DNA of 64,000 bases from Pardosa pseudoannulata (taxonomy: Eukaryota; Arthropoda; Arachnida; Araneae; Lycosidae), in assembly GCA_032207245.1 (NCBI GenBank), contig CM063507.1, positions 97,433,525 through 97,497,524 of the forward strand. The letters run 5' to 3'. This document shows, one piece after another, positions 56,662 through 64,000 of the stretch. Both the position numbers and the translations under genes were made by a program. The notes under the pieces are model-generated. The model searched no databases, was not told where the DNA came from, and was given only the letters and a program-made list of their open reading frames with translations. The number at the start of each line of letters is the position of its first letter. Position 1 is the first letter of the stretch.

Positions 56662-59372
56662 GTCTAATATTACCCTTGATAGTTTAAGATTATTCACTGG
56701 AATGCACGCGGCCTCTCAAACAAAATTAACGAACTTCGCGACTTCTTAGAGTCTTCTGACATTTATATTGTTTTAGTTCAGGAGACTATATTCCCTAAGA
56801 ACTCGCGAGCAAAATTTAACATCTGTAACTACTCGCTTTACCGTTGGGATCGCCCGTTGGTCTCTGCTCACTCGCGACCTGCTGGTAGCGTAGCGATTTA
56901 CATCCGCAGAGACATTAATCACTACGAAATCACGGATCTCGTCACTGATGACATGGAGTCTCTGTCTGTAATGGTTATGCTTGATCGCAATACCAAAATT
57001 CTCATTACTTCTGCATATTTTAGATGCAACTCTCCTTTCCCCCTTTCGGACGTTAACAAAATTATTAGCTATCACCCACACTGTATTATTGCCGGTGATT
57101 TTAATGCGCATAATACAGCCTAGAACTGTAGAGGTAAAATACTAGAGGGCGAGAGCTCTTAAACTTTGTCACCAATACCCCTTATCTTAACGTTCATTTT
57201 CCAAATTCGCCCACCCATTTTTCTCGCGGTTCCCCTTCTGTAATTGACTTTGCTCTTGCTTATAACATCCCCCATAATTTTAATTCTAATACTCTTGATC
57301 TCTTTGACTCAGACCACTTGCCAGTTTTACTGACGGTGGACTTGAGGATAAGTTGTCTTGAGTCTAAACCGAATATTTACACCAATTGGCAGCAGTTCCA
57401 GGATACTCTTGCCGATTCTAAATTACTCTATCCTTATGTCACTAATTCTGATCAACTTGAATCAGCTGTGTTGAATCTTACTAGTCAGGTAAATTCTGCA
57501 ATTTCTACTTCTTCGAAGGAAACTATTAGGCCCAGAGTTCACAAACTTCCCCTGGAAATTCGTGAACTCATCAAAAAACGCAACACAGCTCGTAAGATTT
57601 ACCAATTCCTTCGCTCCCCTGTTTCACGGTAAGAGTATTTTTCCCTCAGTGCAGCCGTAAAGACGAGAATTCGTGAGCATCGTGATGAGAAATGGGCTGA
57701 GTTTGTATCTAATCTCGCCGTCGAAGATAACTCGATCTGGAAATTCCAGAAGAGACTTCGCGGCAGATCTAGCTATCACTACCCTCCCATAGATGGCGCC
57801 ACAATGACGCACTTCGATCCCTTCGGCAAAGCCGAGGAACTTGCCGATGTATTTCAAAATCAGTTTGCTCCCAATGCAGACCTAGTGAACGAAGCTCATG
57901 ACTCCCATGTCAACGACGTTGTTTCTAAGTTTTTTGCTACCCCTTCCAGCTATAATATTCCTCAACCGAATATTCAGGAAGTTAGAGATATTATTAATGC
58001 TCTAAAAAATTCTAAGTCTCCGGGACTCGACAACATAACTAATAGAGCAATTAAAAATTTTCCCCCTAATGTGCTAGTTTATTTAACTGCTATTATTAAT
58101 CACATCTTAAATCTAAAATATTTTCCCCAAGAATGGAAAACAGCTGTAATCTGTCCTATTCCCAAAACTATTCATAATAGGAACCTACCTTCGAATTATC
58201 GCCCCATTAGCCTCCTGAGTTCTCTCAGTAAGATTACCGAGCGTATAATTCTGAACCGTTTACAAACTCACCTAGATTTAAATGACAGTCTCATTCCAGA
58301 GCAATTTGGTTTTAGACGAAACCATAGCACAACACATCAGTTGCTTCGTGTTGTCGAATTCGATAGCGAAGGACTACAACACAAGAAGCCAACTGCAGCA
58401 CTCTTCTTAGATATTGCAAAGGAATTTGATCGCATCACACACGGCGGACTCGTGTACAAATTAATTCAGCTCCGTGTGCCTGATGCATTATACATTTATT
58501 GAAACACTACCTTTGCAATAGATACTTTAAAGTCCTAGATACTTTAATAGGTGTTGTTGATATATCAACAACACCTATTCTAACGCTAAACACATTACAG
58601 CTGGAGTCCAACAGGGCTTCATTTTAGGACCTACTCTGTTCAATATATACATTAATGATATTCCCAGATCCGATCTCACAAACCTCGCACTTTATGCTGA
58701 TGATACGGCAATTTACACTTCTGCTCACCACAATAATAGTGTGGCTTCTTACTTACAACACCATATCTCCGCTCTGGAAAATTGGTTTACACGTTTGGAA
58801 GATTAAAATAAATCCTAGCAAATGTCAGGCTATTTATTTTAGTCGCTCCTTCAAACTCCCCCCGCGGCTTCATTTATACGACGAGGTAATCGAATGGGAG
58901 AACTCTGTTAAATATCTTGGAGTTACCATAGATAAACGTCTTACTTTCAAACCCCATATTGTTAATGTTAAAAATAAAATCATCGCTAGGAAAGTCGAGC
59001 TACGTTCACTACTTTTCGGCCCTCATTTGTCTATTAAAAATAAAGTATTACTGTATAAAACAGTAATACTGCCCGCTGCCATTTATGCAGCACCGGTCTG
59101 GTCGTTTGCATTCCCTACTAACTTAGACATCTTAAATGGTGCTCACAATAAAATTCTTCGAGGAATAGCAAGGGCTCCGCGCTACTTAAGGAATGGATGT
59201 TATCAGACGTGATCTGAACATGCTAACGTTTAAAGAAATCTGTACTAAAATTTCCATTAATTTTTATAACAACATTAATAACATTAATAATGAGATCATT
59301 GCTGAATTACCTGACTATGATTTCAGGGAAAGCAATAATCGTAAAAGGCCCCGTGCCGCTATGCTTCCCTAA
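56654..59372 (+). pseudogene. ORF2 endonuclease-reverse transcriptase of Jockey-like element
   Basis: Endonuclease: FKIIHWNARGLSNKINELRD, VQETIFPK, GSVAIYIRRD and GDFNAHNTA are readable. The next Trp codon is TAG (57,121-57,123), followed by a frameshift and SDHLPVLLTVDL (about 57,310). Linker and RT: KNSKSPGLDNI, NYRPISLLSSLSKITERIIL, PEQFGFRRNHSTTHQLLRVV and LFLDIAKEFDRI (motif A, both Asp present), then a break at 58,501-58,590 with a perfect palindrome. It resumes AGVQQGFILGPTLFNIYIND with an intact YADD at 58,693-58,704, a further shift near 58,803, then NPSKCQAIYFSR and VKYLGVTIDKRLTFKPH, ending RKRPRAAMLP-stop. At least five lesions; not functional. Confidence 0.85.
58546..58579. other. 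Perfect 34-bp palindrome inside the RT domain
   Basis: AATAGGTGTTGTTGATA followed at once by its exact reverse complement. It sits next to a short direct repeat (GATACTTTAA at 58,521 and 58,538) and interrupts the reading frame between RT motif A and the GVQQG motif. It looks like a templated inverted duplication. Confidence 0.9.
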
Positions 59373-59934
59373 AATCATTTTATATTCCAAATTCGCTTAG
59401 TTTTTCTAAGTCGTATTGTAAACTATTAACTTATCTAATTTCTCGCGCCGATACAAGATGACGCCACATTGACGCTTGCTACTCCTTATTTCAGTTAGCT
59501 GAATACTATCCTTTCCTATCATTAGTTTTTCCATTTTCACCTCATATTTTCCTTTTTATTTTTTCATATTGTTTTTTCTTATTTTTAAGAAGAAGAAAAA
59601 AAAATATTAAAACTTATAAAATTCCCCCAAAAAAATGTTTAAAATTTTATAAAATGGATGCCTGCATCCGCCTAAATATCTCTCTATCCTTTCTTTCTCC
59701 CCCTTTTATCTTTCCTATCTTAAAATTTTTCACATCTTATGATGTTAGTTGCTATCAACGGACTTAAATTTTTTCTCTTATTTTATTGTAATGTTTTTAT
59801 TGCTTAAAATATATTTGGCACATAAGGGAACCTCATATACTGATGCACACCCTCATAGAATGCTCCAACGAATCAAATTGGAGATACGGTCTAGGACCCA
59901 GGTGCTCCTGCAAAATCCAACTGTTGAACCGAAA
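59373..59934 (+). mobile_element. 3' UTR of the Jockey-like element and junction
   Basis: GATGACGCCACATTGACGCT at 59,456 and later TTGCTATCAACGGACTTAAA match the truncated copies at 6,866 and 54,612. About 95 bases (59,840-59,934) beyond the last shared word are unassigned and may be element end or old flank. Unit D begins near 59,935. Confidence 0.55.
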
Positions 59935-61010
59935 GCTTGTGTGGGTGATAGCCGCATGTTGTTGCTGGCATTTTGATTATTAAAATAATTTTAAAAGACA
60001 AATGTTTATTTTGTCTACATTTGTATATTTTTTCAACTTTTAAATGCATTAGAGTGTTTTTTTTAAGTTTTTTTTTGTAAAAAAGAAAAATTATTAATAT
60101 GAATTCTTGCAATAGTCAAGATTGTTTCTGAAAAGCCATTGTACCATTTCATTAAAATCTTTCATGGTAGATGAAGACTTTTTCTTATGGTTCATTTGAC
60201 ATTTAATAACTTTAAAATGTTTTAATTCATACAAATTTCCTTCTTTGTAGAAGATTAAAATCTCAAAATATTCACAAGCTAGTATTGTGTTACACATACT
60301 TATACATATAACACCTTTTCTTAGGAATATCAGGAGTTTTCAAAAAAATGTTTGTAGACATTAGACTTTCTAGTGAAGGAAAAAGACTATTGAATTATCC
60401 AAAGGAGTGATTCAGATTCATTAGGGTGGCTTTAAGACACAGGAATAATTGGGTAAGTCTATAATGATTCTCATGATTTATATGAATTGTTATAAACAAA
60501 AGTTGTAGACAATTTTCATCAAAGCATTACTTCTTTAATGTCCTATGAAGGAATGAAATGTATGTTTTATATTTTGTGAAAAACTTTTTTGTTATGAATT
60601 TTTTTTTTTTTTATCTGCCTGTATAGCAACATTGGTAGGGTTATTCCCCTAAAAATCTGATCAAGTGGGTTTGAGTCTACTGGTTGCATGTATATTCATA
60701 ATCATCCAGAATTGGCTTTAAACAGTAGATACTTTTCTCGTAAACAGTAAAGCATAGTAGTGCTCCCAGACAAAAACAAGTAAATAAATTCATAAATCTG
60801 AATAAGCCTTTGCAAATCACAATTTTCTTTCTCCAGAGATCCTTTGAAGACTCTTTGGAAAGACCCAAAATTTTCAGTATCCTAAATCTGTATGAATCCA
60901 AACTTTTTCCATATCTTTAATTTCAGAATTATAAATGATTATGATCAGTATTTCTAACGGCAGGAATATTTTGTATTAACATAATAATTAACACATATTC
61001 AGGATGGTGC
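59935..61010 (+). repeat. Upstream block of zinc-finger unit D
   Basis: Matches 27,860-29,000 and 480-1,520 from GTGATAGCCGCATGTTG through AACACATATTCAGGAT. Similarity stops there, before the promoter/exon 1 block. Confidence 0.8.
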
Positions 61011-61549
61011 ATATTACTTGTTGGTGTTGGAATGTATTAAAGAGTGAGTGCATACTAAAACAAACAAACAAACAAAAAAATGAATTATTAAGCCATTCAT
61101 GCATATTTACAAGCCTAACAGCCTGATTTGATACTGCAAGTAAGACATTTATAAATTCCTGTGGCAATTTGTTAACATTTTTGTATAAAATTTACAAAAA
61201 GTGAGAAACATATAATTACTTTATATTGAATTTTTGATCATTTCAAAGTTGACAAAATAAGTATAAGTAATGCAGTAATATATAATGAAAGAAATAAATT
61301 CTACTTTGACGTTTTATAACCAAAAATGTACTCTAATAAATACTCCTTTCACTCTTTATAGCACCAATCATTTAGTAATCATATAGCTTTTTCACCACCA
61401 AAAAATGATTTAAAATAAAATGCAATTTAATAACTTTAAGTCATTTCTTAAGTGAAATATATTTTTCACAAGAACTATTTATTTACTTCTGTGCATTACA
61501 AGAAGCATTTAATTCAAATTTATAACTTGTTAAAACTGTAGAGGAAAAA
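61011..61549. other. Unassigned spacer in unit D
   Basis: AT-rich with an (AAAC)n patch near 61,060-61,075. It occupies the place of the promoter/exon 1 block of units A and B. No gene is seen. Confidence 0.45.
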
Positions 61550-63169
61550 GATTCTACAATTAGTTTTTACTCTTGTCCAAATAGTTTATAATTGCTTTTG
61601 AAATAAATTAAATGTGTTAATTATTTACTTATTTAGTGACAATGAACCTACATTATATGTAAGTTATATTAGAATTTACCAAGCTAATTAATTAACTTTT
61701 CATTTAATAGGTAAAATTAAAAGGTATTATAGTTAATAGTATTAATGGTATTGTATTACATGTGTCTAAAATTGCTTTTCAGTGATTTTGAATTTATTAT
61801 ATGTACTGGTATGCCTATACAATACCAGATGCATATATACAATATGTACTTAGTTTGCTAATTTAATTGTTTACTTACATAGTTAGAATGAATCTACATT
61901 ATATATAAGTAATATTAGAATTTATTATATCAAACATATTAATTCACTTTTCATTTAATAGATAAAATAAAATGGTGTTGTAAACCAAGATTTACATAAA
62001 ATTATAAAAGAAAGCAAAACAACTGCTGCCATCTTAAATTAAGTGTGTAGTCCCTATATATATAACTAAAAAGAAACTTCACAAATGTGACAGGATCGCT
62101 AAAAAACACCTTTAAAACAATTTTTCAATTATTTAAGTTCAGATTAATTTTATGAAGACTAATGATTAAATTTTCATTTTTCTATTTATTGTCTTAATTA
62201 TAAAGTATGCACTTATATATGACAAAACATGTATTAAGTATGTGTAATAATTTTTTCATACCTTCTGCACAAACTCTTCACATGTGTTCATTGTTGACAG
62301 ATAAAAAACTATTTATCAAAATCATAATTTATCAGCTAATATTTAAATAAATTAAAAACCAAGTACAAATGAAAGGTGAAGGTCAATATAATATTTTTTA
62401 CGAAGTGCCTAGAATTTAATTTTAATCATTATCTTAATTTAGTTGTTTGTGATTTTAAGCATTTTCCCAGCTTTACCTTTTAATTTCACTCTTGCTGCCA
62501 ATATTCTAGGAATCACATCATTGAGGTATTTTGCGAACGTAATTATTTTTCATGAATTGTGTTATCCTTGTCTTATGTCCTATAAAAGATATATAATTAA
62601 CCATATTATAAATATATCTTTTTCTTCTGTTATATTCCAGTACCTCAAGTGTTTGATTATCCACTGTGTTCTTTAACTTACTGTTTCAAATTTTGTATCA
62701 TTAAGTTGTTCAAAGCTTTTAATTAATTAGGCGACATGTTGTTACTCACAACTTTGATGGGAGAAGAAACATACACCTTACATTTCTTATGGTCTTAATT
62801 ATTTCAAAATTGCTGCGAGTGTGCAAGATGTTATTTTTTGCATTGAGGTATCAGTTACGCATACTGATGATGTTGATGGTGCCCTCTATCCATGCATTAA
62901 AAAACTTCATGCTTAAAAAAAGATAAAATGTTAAATAAAAGTAATTTGTAGTCTAAATCTATAATAACATTATAAAATAAATATGTACATTAATTTTGTT
63001 TAATTTCAATATTTTGCTTTAATCTAAAACATTAAATTAAGGGCAATATTAGCAAAATGTTTAGAAAAGCTTGTGAAATTGTTGAGTATTTGCTATATAT
63101 GCTATGTTACTATATGATGGTTTAACTATCCTTTTAGTCCCAACTAATTAAAAGAAAAACAAAGATTAT
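61550..63169 (+). repeat. Left and intronic blocks of unit D
   Basis: 61,550-62,290 matches 38,860-39,360, and 62,291-63,169 matches 39,361-40,229. A ~240-bp internal tandem duplication (phrases near 61,640-61,720 and again near 61,880-61,960) is unique to this copy. Confidence 0.75.
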
Positions 63170-63745
63170 TTTATGCAAAAAATCATTAAATCTGTTTTAA
63201 TTTATGCCTCAGAGACTGTAACCATGATAATGAAGAAAATAAAAATTGGCAATTTTTTAAATATATTTTTGGTGGTGATATTATGGAAAACAGCACGTGG
63301 GAAAAGAAATGTAACTTCGAATTATACAAAATTTATAAACAGGATTACAATATCAAGTCCATAAAATTTGCAGGAAGGAGATGGGATGGCCACCTCTTAA
63401 GAACGCATTCAGAGAGAACACCTATTAAGATCTTCAGTGTGACTCATTTGTGTGAACGAACAGCCGAACGATGGCCGAATGGTAGAACGCTGCTCTTCGG
63501 AACCAGAGTTCGCGGGTTCGAATCCCGCTGCTGGCATGGATGTTTGTAGCCGTTCGGAATCGGCGTTAAACTGTAGGTCCCGGTCTCATTAGCCCTCGTG
63601 TGCAAAACAGTAGACCGTAGCGCTCCAAACCAAACCATTTGTGTGAAAAATCAAGAAGCAGACCTAATGAAATATGGAATAATGTAAAGACTTCTAGGGA
63701 AAGCCCAGTCCCAAAACGTGCTCACATGTCAATGTTGATGATGTA
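63170..63745 (+). pseudogene. Non-LTR RT C-terminus (unit D), split by a SINE
   Basis: KSVLIYASETVTMIMKK, then STWEKKCNFELYKIYKQDYN, then IKSIKFAGRRWDGHLLRTHS are readable. The frame enters the SINE at 63,457 and resumes at 63,636 with ATTTGTGTGAAAAATCAAGA. Same family fragment as at 40,230 and 30,250. Confidence 0.75.
63457..63635 (+). mobile_element. tRNA-derived SINE, intact, with target duplication
   Basis: 179 bp. The A box TGGCCGAATGG is at 63,472-63,482 and a perfect B box GGTTCGAATCC at 63,515-63,525. A non-tRNA body follows (GTTAAACTGTAGGTCCCGG, GTCTCATTAGCCC, AGACCGTAGCGCTCC) and a CCAAACCAAACC tail. CATTTGTGTGAA occurs immediately before (63,445-63,456) and after (63,636-63,647). 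Paralogous units B (30,505) and C (40,496) show the empty site with a single CATTTGTGTGAA. Transcription by RNA polymerase III is expected from the internal promoter; mobilisation would depend on a partner non-LTR element that I cannot name. Confidence 0.92.
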
Positions 63746-64000
63746 ATATCTTATTACAACTTTTATATAATTTCACAATATATTATATTTACTATAATGT
63801 GTTCTTATCTTAGTCTATGTGTGTAATTAAGCAGGAAAGCGAATTAAAATGTTCTCCATATTTTGAATTATATCAGTTTTCAGTTTTGACTACATCCCAT
63901 TTTAGAACTTACAATAAAATTGATTCTAGAGTCTACTTATTTTCATTATTTCAGAATAACAGTAAAAAAATAAAAGTTTGCAATTGTATGAAAATTAACT
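63746..64000 (+). repeat. Start of the pre-acceptor intron block, unit D
   Basis: Matches 2,140-2,390, 30,650-30,900 and 40,640-40,870. By analogy the splice acceptor and finger exon would lie a few hundred bases beyond the window end. Confidence 0.7.

Larger units (their letters stand above)
56265..59840 (+). mobile_element. Jockey-like non-LTR retrotransposon, 5'-truncated and inactivated
   Basis: Plus-strand element of about 3.6 kb: C-terminal part of ORF1 (56,272-56,661), ORF2 with endonuclease and reverse transcriptase (56,654-59,372), and a 3' UTR starting GATGACGCCACATTGACGCT. It is moderately GC-rich compared with host sequence. It lacks the 5' UTR and most of ORF1. Its junction with unit D is at about 59,935 and no clean target duplication is visible. 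The reading frames are long, with only a handful of lesions, so it is the youngest retroelement ORF in the window. Confidence 0.85.

Noticed and set aside
56857..57123. Separate small gene at 56,857
   Set aside because: It is part of the endonuclease domain of the Jockey-like ORF2, ending at the W-to-stop mutation.
63457..63540. Possible tRNA gene (A box, B box)
   Set aside because: The acceptor stem is not formed, the sequence continues into a SINE body with a CCAAACC tail, and it is flanked by a 12-bp target duplication; it is a SINE head.

Overview
The window is a stretch of AT-rich, intron- and transposon-laden animal DNA. C2H2 zinc-finger arrays with TGEKPF linkers, Tc1-like and P-like transposons, several non-LTR retroelements and a tRNA-derived SINE point to an arthropod. 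An arachnid such as a spider is my best guess, by inference only. No bacterial-type operons, rRNA genes or CRISPR arrays are present. The only host genes I can support are members of one tandemly duplicated zinc-finger family; most of the rest is duplication debris and mobile elements.

Layout. Zinc-finger unit A spans about 165-5,245, with its ORF at 2,996-4,774. A 2.07 kb segment at 5,247-7,320 reappears at 53,045-55,075. Between 11.3 and 19.8 kb a ~225-bp satellite is split by two DNA transposons inserted side by side (11,884-14,253 and 14,261-17,105), with the 7-bp word GCTCGGT before, between and after them. A third inverted-repeat element (18,233-19,778) follows. A 4.74 kb element with TA target duplications and CCCACACAGCACA ends occupies 22,657-27,395. 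Unit B (27,490-34,330, ORF 31,623-33,602) follows, then a 3.8 kb insertion bounded by perfect 73-bp direct repeats. Unit C (38,860-46,730) carries a long but broken finger array (41,645 to about 44,900). From 46.7 to 50.3 kb lie minus-strand fossils of a Tc1-like transposase and of an RNase H-bearing non-LTR retroelement. From 55.1 to 59.8 kb two GC-richer non-LTR elements sit back to back: the 3' end of one on the minus strand and a 5'-truncated Jockey-like element on the plus strand. Unit D (59,935-64,000) is a further copy whose zinc-finger part, if present, lies beyond the window. It contains a fresh SINE insertion (63,457-63,635) with a perfect 12-bp target duplication.

How it fits together. 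Units A-D are built from the same ordered blocks: upstream block, promoter/exon 1, a block with a decayed reverse-transcriptase tail, intron/acceptor, finger exon, and a 3' block with fossil fingers. Different blocks have been lost in each copy. A and B keep a candidate promoter and exon 1. C and D lack it, and C also lost its N-terminal leader and gained two stop codons. C amplified a four-finger higher-order repeat that includes an invariant pair made of a His-to-Asn finger followed by a Cys/His-less pseudo-finger. The window therefore reads as a zinc-finger gene nursery with birth, decay and transposon colonisation visible side by side.
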